The notes: a model not told the origin generated them from the sequence alone. Shown: positions 1 to 8,776, counted from the first letter of the stretch. The stretch: DNA of 64,000 nucleotides from IOR16 sp963521065 (GCA_963521065.1 CAUQTI010000007.1:62001-126000), one strand, 5' to 3'. Translations and numbers: made by a program.

Positions 1-595
1 TACCGTGGTTTTCAGCCTGAGCTGCAATTTGGTTATCCACCAAAGGGGTTCGAACATAAGCTGGGCAGATGGAGTTTACAGTGATTCCGTAAGCGCCGCC
101 TTCTAGGGCAGCCGTTTTTGTTAAGCCTGTTAATCCATGCTTTGCGGATACATAGGCTGATTTAAATTCAGAAGCCACGAGACCATGTATTGAATTCAAA
201 TTGATGATGCGTCCCCATCCTTGTTCTTTCATGGATGGCCATGCATACTTAGTAAGAAGAAACGGTGCGGTGAGCATGAGTGAAATCATGAAATCCCACT
301 TGTCCTCTGGAAAGTCTTCAATGGCAGAAACCGTTTGGATTCCAGCAACATTAACGAGAATATCCACCTTGCCATATTTGTTGAGTGCAAAATCGACAAG
401 TGCTTTACAGGATTCGCGTTTACTCAAATCTGCGGTGTAAAAACTCTGACCGAATTGTGATGCGGACTCTTTCAGTTTGGCTTCGTTAACGTCTGCCATT
501 ACCACATTCACACCGGAGTTTGACAACATTTCGGATACGGAAAGTCCAATGCCGCTAGCGGCACCTGTAACAATAGCTACTTTTTTATTTAACAT
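1..595 (-). CDS. 3-hydroxybutyrate dehydrogenase-like short-chain dehydrogenase (partial, 3' end cut by window)
   Basis: The first 198 codons of a classical short-chain dehydrogenase/reductase are present; the family is usually about 260 residues, so the C-terminus lies outside. The N-terminus has the nucleotide-binding glycine motif TGAASGIG, then the NVAG motif, the catalytic Ser in NLNSIHG and the catalytic pair in YVSAKHG. The overall pattern resembles D-3-hydroxybutyrate dehydrogenase (3-hydroxybutyrate/acetoacetate, NAD-dependent, cytosolic), but substrate cannot be fixed from sequence alone. The ATG at 593-595 is preceded by AAGGAG with 8 bases of spacing. It lies downstream of a sigma-54 activator gene on the same strand and behind its own -24/-12 promoter, so it is probably that activator's target. 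Alternative: another SDR acting on a small hydroxy-acid or alcohol. Confidence 0.85.
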   Translation of the reverse strand, partial: MLNKKVAIVTGAASGIGLSVSEMLSNSGVNVVMADVNEAKLKESASQFGQSFYTADLSKRESCKALVDFALNKYGKVDILVNVAGIQTVSAIEDFPEDKWDFMISLMLTAPFLLTKYAWPSMKEQGWGRIINLNSIHGLVASEFKSAYVSAKHGLTGLTKTAALEGGAYGITVNSICPAYVRTPLVDNQIAAQAENHG

Positions 596-665
596 AACAC
601 ACACTCCTTTTTTCTTTGATTAGAAAAGATAAAAAAACGGTGTAAGGCCTTACCAAACTAGATAT

Positions 666-681
666 TGCAAAGAACATGCCA
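666..681 (-). promoter_or_regulatory. sigma-54 (-24/-12) promoter of the SDR gene
   Basis: Reading the minus strand, TGGCAT (676-681), five bases, then TTGCA (666-670) matches the RpoN consensus TGGCAC-N5-TTGCA with one change and exact GG/GC spacing. It lies about 70 bases upstream of the SDR start, and the activator gene sits just upstream of it. Confidence 0.85.
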
Positions 682-690
682 CTTTAAATA

Positions 691-735
691 TAAAAATCTC
701 AAACCGTCTGTTTCCAAGGGGTCTGAGATTTTTTG
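691..735 (-). terminator. rho-independent terminator of the sigma-54 activator gene
   Basis: The arms AAAAATCTCAAAC and GTCTGAGATTTTT pair almost perfectly and are flanked by A/T runs. On the minus strand it follows the activator gene and precedes the -24/-12 promoter, separating the two transcription units. It could also work in the plus direction. Confidence 0.65.
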
Positions 736-797
736 TAAAAAATAAAACAAAGAGATAAGAGGAAAAATGCTGAAAAAAACGAGGTTTTGTAAAGTTT

Positions 798-870
798 TCC
801 GTACAAACGAAAAAACGGATATGCTAAAATGTACGGATTTGTGAACAAAATAGAGAAACTGTGTACGGAT
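798..870. promoter_or_regulatory. candidate activator-binding sites (three TGTACGGA elements)
   Basis: TGTACGGAT occurs at 830-838 and 862-870, exactly 32 bases apart. The inverse TCCGTACA lies at 798-805. Site starts (798, 830, 862) are spaced by 32 bases, about three helical turns, 117-190 bases upstream of the -24 element. This is the usual place for enhancer sites of a sigma-54 activator. Binding is inferred, not shown. Confidence 0.5.
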
Positions 871-924
871 TAGCGGATTTTCTATTTTTATTTCAAAAAA
901 TTTCTATGATTTTTGTGAAAATTT

Positions 925-2310
925 TCAGGATTCAAATGCAATATCATACTTTTCTAGTTTTTCATAAAGGCTTGTCCTGCTAATTCCCAGTTTCTTTGCG
1001 ACGACTGATTTCTTTCCGTTATTTTGCATCATTGCATTTACAATGGTTAGGCGCTCCGTTTCTTCGAGAATATTTTTAAGCGTCTTACTGATTTCATCGC
1101 AAGGAATTCCCGTCAGCTTATTATGAAGGTGCTTTGTTTTTATAATTAGATCATCATCGATGAAATTAATGGCACGTTCGAGAATGTTTTCAAGCTCACG
1201 AACGTTTCCGGGCCAATTGTAACGCTTTAGGTATTCGATTGCACGGCTTGAAATACCTTGCACAGGGACACCTTCCTTTTGCGAGAGCTTTTCAATCAGA
1301 GCACTGACCAAAAGGGGGATATCTTCCCGCCGTTCACGCAAAGGTGGAATTGTGATGCTAATGACATTCAGCCTGTAAAACAAATCAGAGCGAAATTGTT
1401 CCTGATCAATCATTTCATACAGGTTTTTGTTCGTCGCAGCTAAAATACGGACATCGATTTTTTCCTTTACATGGGAACCGATTTTTTGAATTTCTTTGTC
1501 TTGAAGCACACGGAGTAATTTCACCTGCATCTGCATTGGTAAATCTCCGATTTCATCAAGAAATAAGGTTCCTTTGTTCGCCGCTTGAAACAAGCCGGAG
1601 CGCCCGCCTTTTTGCGCACCGGTAAAGGAGCCTTCCTCATAGCCGAACAATTCGGATTCCAGAAGGTTTTCAGGGATGGAGGCGCAGTTTAGACAAATCA
1701 GCGGCTGCTGGCTGCGCTTGCTTGCATTGTGAATCGCGTGAGCAAAGAGCTCTTTTCCGGTGCCGCTTTCTCCGAAGATTAAAACATTTGAATTGTTTTT
1801 TGCAATTTTACGGATGGTTTCTTTTAAAACCGTCATGGTTTCACCGTTTCCGATTAAATCTTCTACGGTATATTTTGCGGAATTAATTTTCCCAAATTTA
1901 TTTTTATATAAAGAAAGCTCCTGCTCCATCTCATTAATTCTTGTGTATAATCCATGGAGTTCCTTTAAATTCTTGAATAGGACTCTGCCAAAAACGCCGA
2001 TAAGCTCCCCGTCTTTGATAATGGGAACACGGGTTGCAATCATATTTTGGCCGTTAATGTGCTGCATTTGTGCAATTTCGGCTTTCTTTGTTTCTAAAAC
2101 AATGTGAAGCCTGGTATTTTCAATGACATCACATACATGCTTTCCGATTGCGTCCTGCTTTTTTACCTTTAGATAATCGGCATAGGAATCACTGAGCATT
2201 TCAATGATGCCGTCTTTATTTATAACCACGATAGCTTCGTTTGTGGCATTTAGGATTAAATCCAGTAAGATGCCCTCGTTCATTTCCCTAAAACTACTTT
2301 TTTCAATCAT
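925..2310 (-). CDS. sigma-54-dependent transcriptional activator with PAS sensor
   Basis: A 461-residue bacterial enhancer-binding protein. Residues about 10-115 form a PAS sensory domain, followed by a short coiled-coil linker (about 112-140). The AAA+ domain has Walker A GESGTGKE (about 180-187), the sigma-54 contact loop as GSFTGA (227-232, a Ser variant of GAFTGA) and Walker B GTLFLDE (247-253). The last 32 residues are a Fis-type helix-turn-helix (KKLGISRTSLYEKL). No receiver domain is present, so control is probably by a ligand at the PAS domain rather than phosphorylation. Start ATG at 2308-2310 follows GAGAGGAT. It is upstream of and co-oriented with the SDR gene; likely target is the -24/-12 promoter at 666-681. 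The inducer is unknown. Confidence 0.92.
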   Translation of the reverse strand: MIEKSSFREMNEGILLDLILNATNEAIVVINKDGIIEMLSDSYADYLKVKKQDAIGKHVCDVIENTRLHIVLETKKAEIAQMQHINGQNMIATRVPIIKDGELIGVFGRVLFKNLKELHGLYTRINEMEQELSLYKNKFGKINSAKYTVEDLIGNGETMTVLKETIRKIAKNNSNVLIFGESGTGKELFAHAIHNASKRSQQPLICLNCASIPENLLESELFGYEEGSFTGAQKGGRSGLFQAANKGTLFLDEIGDLPMQMQVKLLRVLQDKEIQKIGSHVKEKIDVRILAATNKNLYEMIDQEQFRSDLFYRLNVISITIPPLRERREDIPLLVSALIEKLSQKEGVPVQGISSRAIEYLKRYNWPGNVRELENILERAINFIDDDLIIKTKHLHNKLTGIPCDEISKTLKNILEETERLTIVNAMMQNNGKKSVVAKKLGISRTSLYEKLEKYDIAFES

Positions 2311-2439
2311 GACTATCCTCTCACCGTCAATACTCGGAGATTTCTGCGGTTCGTTTACCGTTTTCAGGTTAGTTGACGTTTTCTAATGGTGCTTTCATTT
2401 TAATTGAAATAAAAAGCAATGTCAATTTCTCATCTTACC

Positions 2440-2469
2440 TTGCAGTTTCAATAAAAATCGGAGTATAAT
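2440..2469 (+). promoter_or_regulatory. sigma-A-type promoter of the cysteine desulfurase operon
   Basis: TTGCAG (2440-2445), 18 bases, TATAAT (2464-2469). It is the only good -10 in the region between the divergent activator gene and the desulfurase gene. Confidence 0.5.
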
Positions 2470-2526
2470 AAATAAGTATGACAAAATTAAGATTACGATA
2501 AAAGAGATATCATGGAAGGTGTCAGG

Positions 2527-3693
2527 ATGTTTGTATATTTAGACAACAGTGCAACAACAAAGCAATACGATAAGGTAACAGAGAAAATGCTGCAGTGCAT
2601 GAAGGATCAATTTGGAAATCCTTCCTCCCTGCATCGCTTAGGGATTGCGGCGGAAAAAGAAATAAAGGACGCAAGGCGGACTGTGGCAAATGTTCTGCAA
2701 GCCAAGGAAGAGGAAATCTATTTTACTTCCGGAGGAACAGAAAGCGATAATACGGCTATTTTGGGAGCGGCAAAGGCAGGAAAGCGCAGAGGGAAAAAAA
2801 TAATCACTTCGAAAATTGAGCATCCGGCAGTGTTAGAAGCTTGCCGTTATTTAGAGCAAAAAGAAGGCTTTTGCTGTATATACCTTGACGTAGACAAAGC
2901 TGGAAAAGTAAATTTAGAGCAATTGAAAAAAGAAATAGATGAAGAGACAATCTTGATTACGATTATGCATGTAAATAATGAGCTCGGTACGATTCAGCCA
3001 ATTTCAGAGATTGGAACAATGAAGAAAGAAGGTACACTCTTTCATACCGATGCAGTGCAGTCGTTTGGAAAAGAAAAAATAAAGCTCGATCACAGTGACG
3101 TAGACTTGCTGTCTTTAAGCGGTCATAAAATTCATGGGCCAAAGGGAATCGGGGCGTTATATATAAAGCAGGGAATCCACATCCCGTCATTTATTTACGG
3201 GGGCGGACAAGAAAAAGGCTTTCGATCAGGGACAGAGAATGTTCCGGCGATTGCAGGGCTGGGCAAAGCAGTACAGGTAGCGGCGGAAGACTTGCATGAG
3301 AAAACGAAGCATGTGAGAAACGTGCGACAGCATTTGATGGAAGGAATACAGGAAAAGATTCCGGAGGTCCAGATTAACAGCCCTACGGGGGAGCTATGCA
3401 GTCCGTATATTTTAAATGTCAGTTTTCTTGGATGCAGAGGTGAGGTGCTTTTGCATACGTTGGAGCAAAAGGGAATCTTCGTTTCGACGGGATCGGCCTG
3501 CTCTTCGAAGAAGAAAGGGAGCCATGTTTTAAAAGCTGCAGGATTGTCAGACGAAGCAATTGAAGGGGCTGTCCGCTTCAGCTTCAGTGAGGACAATACG
3601 CTGGAAGAAATGGATTATGTACTGGAAGAAACCGGGAAGGCAGTTGCGTCGATGCGCAGGCTTCGCGGTGCGATGGGAAAAAAACGAGGATAA
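2527..3693 (+). CDS. cysteine desulfurase (NifS/IscS family)
   Basis: A PLP-dependent enzyme that takes sulfur from cysteine, giving alanine and an enzyme persulfide. 388 residues. The N-terminal YLDNSATT, the HTDAVQS segment, the PLP-binding Lys in SGHKIHGPKG (about residue 201) and the active Cys in STGSACSS (about 325) are all present. I chose ATG 2527: an in-frame ATG at 2512 exists, but the sequence around it (GGAAGG) is the ribosome binding site for 2527, and the family begins with MxVYLDN. thiI follows 16 bases downstream, the usual Gram-positive pairing (as in B. subtilis nifZ-thiI), so the likely partner is ThiI for 4-thiouridine in tRNA or thiamine thiazole sulfur, rather than Fe-S assembly. 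That role is inferred from context. Confidence 0.93.
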   Translation: MFVYLDNSATTKQYDKVTEKMLQCMKDQFGNPSSLHRLGIAAEKEIKDARRTVANVLQAKEEEIYFTSGGTESDNTAILGAAKAGKRRGKKIITSKIEHPAVLEACRYLEQKEGFCCIYLDVDKAGKVNLEQLKKEIDEETILITIMHVNNELGTIQPISEIGTMKKEGTLFHTDAVQSFGKEKIKLDHSDVDLLSLSGHKIHGPKGIGALYIKQGIHIPSFIYGGGQEKGFRSGTENVPAIAGLGKAVQVAAEDLHEKTKHVRNVRQHLMEGIQEKIPEVQINSPTGELCSPYILNVSFLGCRGEVLLHTLEQKGIFVSTGSACSSKKKGSHVLKAAGLSDEAIEGAVRFSFSEDNTLEEMDYVLEETGKAVASMRRLRGAMGKKRG

Positions 3694-3709
3694 AATAGTA
3701 GGAGGAATT

Positions 3710-4918
3710 ATGTCAGAAAGAAATACTTATATTGTACGTTGCGGTGAAGTTGCTTTAAAGGGGTTGAATAAACCGTATTTTGAAAGGATGCTTGTAGATC
3801 GTATCCGTAAAGTTATGAAAAAGTTTCAAGAGATTGAAGTAAAAAGAGAAGAAGGGCTTATCTTTGTAAAAACCCCGTCTGATTTACAGTCTGAGGTGGT
3901 GACACGGGAGATTTCCAGAGTATTCGGTGTGGCTTCCATCAGCCCTGCGGTTGAAATTGATATTTCAGAGGGAGATGCAGAGGCCGTCATGGATAAAATT
4001 GGACAGGCTGCGGTCGCCTATATGCTCAGATTGATTGAGGAAAAAGGGATTAAAACCTTCAAAGTGGATGCAAAGAGAGCGAATAAGGCGTTTCCTATCG
4101 AATCTCCACAAATTGGACGAATCATTGGAGCGAAGATACTGATTGGATGTAAGGTGCTGAAGGTAGACGTTCATGCGCCGGATTGCAAGCTGTTTGTTTC
4201 GGTGAGAAGAGAAAAGGCGTATGTATTTGAGCAAAAGGTTTCCGGCTTCGGAGGACTTCCGCTTGGAACGAATGGAAAAGGAATGGTGCTTCTTTCCGGA
4301 GGAATTGACAGCCCGGTGGCTGCCTTTATGATGGCAAAGCGAGGGATGATGATTGAAGCGGTTCATTTTCACTCTTACCCGTATACCAGTGAAAGAGCAT
4401 GGGAAAAGGTGCAGGATTTGGCCCGCATTGTAGCCGGATACTGTGGGAGAATTCGGATACACAGCATCAATTTGCTTCCAATTCAGGAGGAAATTGTACA
4501 GCATTGTCCGGAGGAAGAAATTACGATTTTGGTTCGCCGATTTATGATGCGCTTAGGCGAACTGGTTGCAAAAGATACAGGAAGCCTGATGCTGATTACA
4601 GGAGAAAACATTGGGCAGGTTGCGAGCCAGACTGCAGAGGCTTTGGTTGTAACCGATGCATCGGTTCAAATGCCGGTGATGCGCCCTTTAATTGCTATGG
4701 ATAAAGTGGATATTATGGAATTGGCGAAGCAGATTGGAACTTATGAAACCTCCATTCTGCCTTATGAAGATTGTTGTACGGTGTTTTTGCCGAAGCATCC
4801 GGCGACGAAGCCGAAGCTTGATAAAATTTTGGAATCAGAGAGTCGCCTTCCTGTTGAAAAATTGATTCAGGATGCATTTGAGAGCAGAGAAGCAGTTATG
4901 ATTTACGGAAAAGAGTAA
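3710..4918 (+). CDS. thiI: tRNA 4-thiouridine synthetase / thiamine biosynthesis sulfurtransferase ThiI
   Basis: A 402-residue ThiI: an N-terminal ferredoxin-like plus THUMP RNA-binding region (about 1-170), then a PP-loop adenylation domain with LLSGGIDSPV (about 194-203). It makes s4U8 in tRNA by adenylating U8 and accepting sulfur from the desulfurase encoded just upstream. The C-terminal rhodanese domain of enterobacterial ThiI is absent, as is normal for Firmicutes. Start ATG 3710 is preceded by GGAGGAATT. The reading frame is open back to 3560 within the desulfurase gene, but that extension has no ribosome binding site and no family similarity. Confidence 0.93.
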   Translation: MSERNTYIVRCGEVALKGLNKPYFERMLVDRIRKVMKKFQEIEVKREEGLIFVKTPSDLQSEVVTREISRVFGVASISPAVEIDISEGDAEAVMDKIGQAAVAYMLRLIEEKGIKTFKVDAKRANKAFPIESPQIGRIIGAKILIGCKVLKVDVHAPDCKLFVSVRREKAYVFEQKVSGFGGLPLGTNGKGMVLLSGGIDSPVAAFMMAKRGMMIEAVHFHSYPYTSERAWEKVQDLARIVAGYCGRIRIHSINLLPIQEEIVQHCPEEEITILVRRFMMRLGELVAKDTGSLMLITGENIGQVASQTAEALVVTDASVQMPVMRPLIAMDKVDIMELAKQIGTYETSILPYEDCCTVFLPKHPATKPKLDKILESESRLPVEKLIQDAFESREAVMIYGKE

Positions 4919-4939
4919 GACAGAAAGGAAAGAAGATTA

Positions 4940-7030
4940 TTGAAGCTGGTAATCGCAGAAAAGCCCAGTGTAGCAAGAGAAATCGCGGGAGTTATCGGGG
5001 CCTCGAAAAAAGAAAACGGTTTTTTTTCCGGTAGTGAGTATATGGTTTCATGGTGCGTCGGACATTTAATAGAGACGGTGATGCCGGAAGTGTACAATGA
5101 AGCATATCAGAAATGGAATATCTTTGATTTGCCGATTATTCCGAAGGAATGGAAATATAAAGTAACAGAAACTACGGAGAGCCAGTTTCGCATATTGAAG
5201 AATCTAATGGACCGTGAAGAAATAACGGAAATTGTCTGTGCGACAGATGCAGGGCGCGAGGGAGAATTAATCTTCCGTCTTGTGTATGGGCAGGCCGGTT
5301 GTACGAAACCATTTCATAGGCTTTGGATTAGCTCAATGGAGACAAAAGCAATTAAGGAAGGGTTCGCAAAGTTAAAAGATGGTACACAGTATGACCGACT
5401 TTATCAGGCTGCTTTGGCTAGAATGCAAGCAGATTGGCTTGTGGGAATAAATTTTTCCAGATTGTTCGGTTGCCTTTCTTATACAAGTCTGAATGTAGGA
5501 CGGGTGCAGACCCCGACGATTAATCTTATGGTTGAACGGCAGAAAGCGATCGACCAGTTTGATGCGAAACCGTATTATATATTGACTGCGGATTGTAAGG
5601 AATTTTCCGCGACAAATCGGGTGGAGAGTGAGCAGGAGAGCAAACGGATTCTGGAAAAGTGCGATGGGAAAGATGCATTTGTGAAATCATTAACGAAATC
5701 GCCGGTGAAGGAAAATCCGCCGGCTTTGTATGATTTAACTACTCTGCAAAGAGATGCCAATAAGCTGCTTGGGTTTTCTGCACAAAAAACGCTGGACTAT
5801 ACCCAGGAGCTTTATGAGAAAAAATTAGTGACCTATCCGAGAACCGACAGCCGTTATCTGACCTCAGATATGAAAGAAACGGCGTCACAGATTCTGAACG
5901 GTATTTTAAGTGCATCGTATTTAAAAGAAGAGACGAAAAATACATACGGAAATCAGGCTGCAGACATAGAACGGCTGATTAATGATAAAAAAGTGACCGA
6001 TCACCATGCAATTTTGCCAACGATGGAAGCGTCGCGAGTGAAAGTAAAACTTGCACCGGAGGAAGGCAGTATTTTTCTTTTGATTGTATACCGTTTTTTA
6101 GAAGCTGCTTATCTTCCCCATGAGTATATAAAAACTGAAATAGTGTTATCCATAGAAGGTGAGGAATTCAAGGCATCCGGCCGTCAAATTACAGAAGATG
6201 GTTTTAAGAAGATTCACAAGCAGTTGACGGAGCTTTTACAGGAAAGAGCAAAGAAGAAAAGGAAGAAAAGTGAAAAAGAGGAACAGCTCCTTCCGGTACT
6301 GGCGGAAGGAGATTGCATCCCTAGCGTAAAGGTGACTTCAAAGGAAAATAAAACTACTCCGCCCAAGCCATTTACGGAAGACACACTGCTTTCCGCAATG
6401 GAAAATGCGATGAAAACATTAGAGGATGAAGAATTAAAGAAAGAAGTTGCAGGTGCCGGGCTTGGTACTCCGGCTACGCGTGCAGGGATTATTGAAAAGA
6501 TTATAAAGACGCAATTCATTGAAAGAAAAGGAAAAAACCTAATACCGACAGAGAAAGCGTATCGTTTGGTGGAAACTGTGCCGGAAAAAGTCAAAAGTGC
6601 ACAACTTACCGCAGAGTGGGAACAGAAGCTGGAGCTAATCTACAACGGAGAGCTGAAAGCAGAGCTTTTTCTTTCAGAAATCGAAGCATATGTAGGAGAA
6701 TTGATACATAATTATCAATCGAAGGTCGATGAAAAGGGGCGTGAAATTATAGGCAGCTGCCCTCGATGCGGAAAAAATATTTATGAGGGGAAGACGAATT
6801 ACTATTGTGAGAGCGGGCGAGATTGCAATTTTGTAATTTGGAAAAAAGACCGCTTCTTTGAAGAACGAAAAAAACCGCTTTCGAAGCCTATGGTGGAAGC
6901 TTTTTTAAAAAAAGGCAGGATTAAGGCCGCGAATCTTTATTCCCCAAAAAAAGATTGCTACTATACGGCATATATTATCATGGTGGATACCGGGCAGTAT
7001 GTGAATTTTCGTTTATACTTTCCATCGTGA
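4940..7030 (+). CDS. topB: DNA topoisomerase III
   Basis: A type IA topoisomerase of 696 residues that relaxes or decatenates DNA through a 5'-phosphotyrosine. The toprim domain begins at once (IAEKPSVAREIA) and contains DAGREGELIFR. The catalytic Tyr is in TYPRTDSRY (about residue 299). The C-terminus carries one Cys4 zinc ribbon (CPRCGKN...) and a short tail. Start is TTG 4940 after GAAAGGAAAG; no ATG nearby fits. It lies 21 bases after thiI and is probably cotranscribed. It is distinct from the topA gene at 19402. A GC-rich hairpin with a T-run follows directly. Confidence 0.93.
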   Translation: MKLVIAEKPSVAREIAGVIGASKKENGFFSGSEYMVSWCVGHLIETVMPEVYNEAYQKWNIFDLPIIPKEWKYKVTETTESQFRILKNLMDREEITEIVCATDAGREGELIFRLVYGQAGCTKPFHRLWISSMETKAIKEGFAKLKDGTQYDRLYQAALARMQADWLVGINFSRLFGCLSYTSLNVGRVQTPTINLMVERQKAIDQFDAKPYYILTADCKEFSATNRVESEQESKRILEKCDGKDAFVKSLTKSPVKENPPALYDLTTLQRDANKLLGFSAQKTLDYTQELYEKKLVTYPRTDSRYLTSDMKETASQILNGILSASYLKEETKNTYGNQAADIERLINDKKVTDHHAILPTMEASRVKVKLAPEEGSIFLLIVYRFLEAAYLPHEYIKTEIVLSIEGEEFKASGRQITEDGFKKIHKQLTELLQERAKKKRKKSEKEEQLLPVLAEGDCIPSVKVTSKENKTTPPKPFTEDTLLSAMENAMKTLEDEELKKEVAGAGLGTPATRAGIIEKIIKTQFIERKGKNLIPTEKAYRLVETVPEKVKSAQLTAEWEQKLELIYNGELKAELFLSEIEAYVGELIHNYQSKVDEKGREIIGSCPRCGKNIYEGKTNYYCESGRDCNFVIWKKDRFFEERKKPLSKPMVEAFLKKGRIKAANLYSPKKDCYYTAYIIMVDTGQYVNFRLYFPS

Positions 7031-7050
7031 TTCGACAAAAATACAAGGCA

Positions 7051-7117
7051 ACCCCCTTTTTCTCTTAAGGACAAGCTGAGAAATCAGCGGTATAATTTAG
7101 AAGGGAGGGGGGTTTTT
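7051..7117 (+). terminator. topB terminator overlapping the spoIIAA ribosome binding site
   Basis: CCCCCTTTTT (7052-7061) can pair with AGGGAGGGGG (7102-7111, several G-U pairs), followed by TTTTTTATT. A small hairpin GCTGA-GAAA-TCAGC (7075-7088) sits inside. The right arm is also the Shine-Dalgarno sequence of spoIIAA, ending only 10 bases before its ATG. Confidence 0.6.
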
Positions 7118-7121
7118 TATT

Positions 7122-7490
7122 ATGAAATTAACATCAGAGATAAAGCAAAGTTGCTTGATTGTCCGCCTGGAAGGCGAGCTTGACCATCACTCAGCCGCAG
7201 AAGTCAGAGAGAAAATCGATCAGATGATTGACACCTCAGAAAGAAAGCATCTCGTTTTTTCTTTTCAAGGTGTCACATTTATGGATAGTGCGGGGATTGG
7301 AGTCGTTATGGGGCGGTATAATAAAATGAAAGAAATGGGCGGAAAAGTTATGGTTTCGGAATGCAGTGACTATGCAAAGCGTATCTTAGAAATGTCGGGA
7401 ATTTTCACCATTGCGCCTTATTGCGAGACAGTGAAAGAAGCGGTTGCAATCTGCGGGAAAACAGATTTAAGGAAAAATGGAAAGGAGTGA
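7122..7490 (+). CDS. spoIIAA: anti-sigma F factor antagonist SpoIIAA
   Basis: A 122-residue single STAS-domain protein. The regulatory phospho-serine is in FMDSAGIGV (Ser56 by my count; Ser58 in B. subtilis). Unphosphorylated SpoIIAA binds SpoIIAB and frees sigma-F in the forespore; SpoIIAB phosphorylates it and SpoIIE (not in the window) reverses this. First gene of a spoIIAA-spoIIAB-sigF operon. A TATAAT lies at 7091-7096 with AAGGACAAG upstream that partly resembles a sigma-H -35; the true promoter is not resolved. Start ATG 7122 follows an extreme GGGAGGGGGG ribosome binding site that is part of the topB terminator stem. Confidence 0.95.
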   Translation: MKLTSEIKQSCLIVRLEGELDHHSAAEVREKIDQMIDTSERKHLVFSFQGVTFMDSAGIGVVMGRYNKMKEMGGKVMVSECSDYAKRILEMSGIFTIAPYCETVKEAVAICGKTDLRKNGKE

Positions 7491-7497
7491 GGGTCGG

Positions 7498-7935
7498 ATG
7501 GAATACAAAAATGAAGTAAAATTTCAATTCCCGAGCCGTTCGGAGAATGAAGCTTTTTCACGTGCAGCGGTGGCTGCCTTTGCGGTACAGCTGGATCCTA
7601 CTGTGGAAGAACTGACAGAAATAAAAACAGCAATCTCGGAGGCGGTGAGTAACGCCATTATTCATGCGTATGATGAGGCAGAAGATGGGATTGTTACCGT
7701 CGAGGTTAAATATACAGAAGATCGAAAACTGATTATGACTGTTTCGGATGAAGGAATCGGAATTGGAGATATTGAGCAAGCAAAAGAGCCTCTTTATACT
7801 TCAAAGGCGGGTGAAGAACGTTCGGGTATGGGCTTTACCGTTATGGAAAGTTTCACGGATCGTTTGGAAATTAAATCGGAGCCGGGACGGGGGACGAAGG
7901 TGACGATGGTAAAGCAGTTGGATTTATTGGTATGA
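7498..7935 (+). CDS. spoIIAB: anti-sigma F factor / serine kinase SpoIIAB
   Basis: A 145-residue GHKL-fold kinase that holds sigma-F inactive and phosphorylates SpoIIAA. The ATP-binding boxes are visible: N-box EAVSNAIIHAY (about 48-58), G1 SDEGIGIGD (83-91) and G2 GMGFTVM (110-116). The ATG at 7498 is preferred over the in-frame ATG at 7477: it has AAAGGAG upstream, gives an N-terminus like B. subtilis SpoIIAB, and does not run back into spoIIAA. It overlaps sigF by four bases (ATGA), consistent with translational coupling that balances anti-sigma and sigma. Confidence 0.95.
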   Translation: MEYKNEVKFQFPSRSENEAFSRAAVAAFAVQLDPTVEELTEIKTAISEAVSNAIIHAYDEAEDGIVTVEVKYTEDRKLIMTVSDEGIGIGDIEQAKEPLYTSKAGEERSGMGFTVMESFTDRLEIKSEPGRGTKVTMVKQLDLLV

Positions 7936-8666
7936 CGGCAGACAATGCATATTCCTGCAAAGAAGATACATATGAATTGATTGCGCGGGCACAGCACGGC
8001 GACGAGGGAGCAAAGGAAGAACTGGTTTATCAAAATACGGGACTGGTTAAAAGCCTTGCATTGAAGTTTACAGGAGCCGGATACGAGCTTGATGATTTGC
8101 TTCAATTAGGGTATATTGGACTTCTAAAGGCTGTGGAACGTTTTGATACAAGCTATGGCGTCATGTTTTCTACCTATGCAGTACCAATGATACTGGGAGA
8201 AATTAAACGGTATTTGCGTGATGACGGGAGAATCAAAATTGGACGACAGATAAAGCTTGATATTAAGCGCATGAAACGAATTCAGGAAGAATTCTGCCAA
8301 AAAAGCGGCCGCTACCCCAAAGTAAGCGAATTGGCAGAAGCAATGGAAATGAACGTAGAACAAATTCTTTCTCTGATGGAAGCGAAGGATGCAATGACGA
8401 CGTTGGAAAGTCTTGATGATCCGGAACGCACCCAGCAGGAATTTTCAGAAAACTATCGAGATACAGAAGATAAGCAGGTAAATATGATTCAGTTAAAAGG
8501 AATCATTTGCCATTTAGCCGAGCAGGAACGACAAGTTGTAATCCTGAGATACTTTAAGGATCTGACCCAGCAGCAAATTGCAACAAAGCTTGGAATTTCG
8601 CAGGTTCAAGTTTCTCGTATTGAGAAGAGAGTGCTTGCTTTTCTACGGAAAGAAATGCAGTTTTAG
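7932..8666 (+). CDS. sigF: RNA polymerase sigma-F factor
   Basis: A 244-residue sigma-70 family protein without region 1. Region 2 (DLLQLGYIGLLKA, then FSTYAVPMILGEIKRYLRDDG for -10 binding and melting) and region 4 (QQQIATKLGISQVQVSRIEKR helix-turn-helix) are clear. It directs the first forespore-specific genes. The ATG overlaps the spoIIAB stop by four bases. The spoVA operon at 14221 is a typical target of forespore sigma factors, though I could not see a convincing sigma-F or sigma-G promoter there. Sigma-G is a close paralogue, but the spoIIA context decides for sigma-F. Confidence 0.95.
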   Translation: MTADNAYSCKEDTYELIARAQHGDEGAKEELVYQNTGLVKSLALKFTGAGYELDDLLQLGYIGLLKAVERFDTSYGVMFSTYAVPMILGEIKRYLRDDGRIKIGRQIKLDIKRMKRIQEEFCQKSGRYPKVSELAEAMEMNVEQILSLMEAKDAMTTLESLDDPERTQQEFSENYRDTEDKQVNMIQLKGIICHLAEQERQVVILRYFKDLTQQQIATKLGISQVQVSRIEKRVLAFLRKEMQF

Positions 8667-8746
8667 GAAAATATCGACGGCATTTCAGGAAAAGCGGCAA
8701 AAACTTTTATAATTATTTTTAAAAAAATAAAACAAAGAGTTGCAAA

Positions 8747-8776
8747 TTGACAAGAAATGTAGTTTACTAGTATTGT
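8747..8776 (+). promoter_or_regulatory. sigma-A promoter of the bcd-etfBA operon
   Basis: Consensus TTGACA (8747-8752), 18 bases, TATTGT (8771-8776). It lies about 90 bases before bcd and is the strongest promoter between sigF and bcd, fitting a highly expressed fermentation operon. Confidence 0.6.

Noticed and set aside
3560..3709. N-terminal extension of ThiI overlapping the desulfurase gene
   Set aside because: No ribosome binding site or family similarity; ATG 3710 has GGAGG and begins the ThiI domain.
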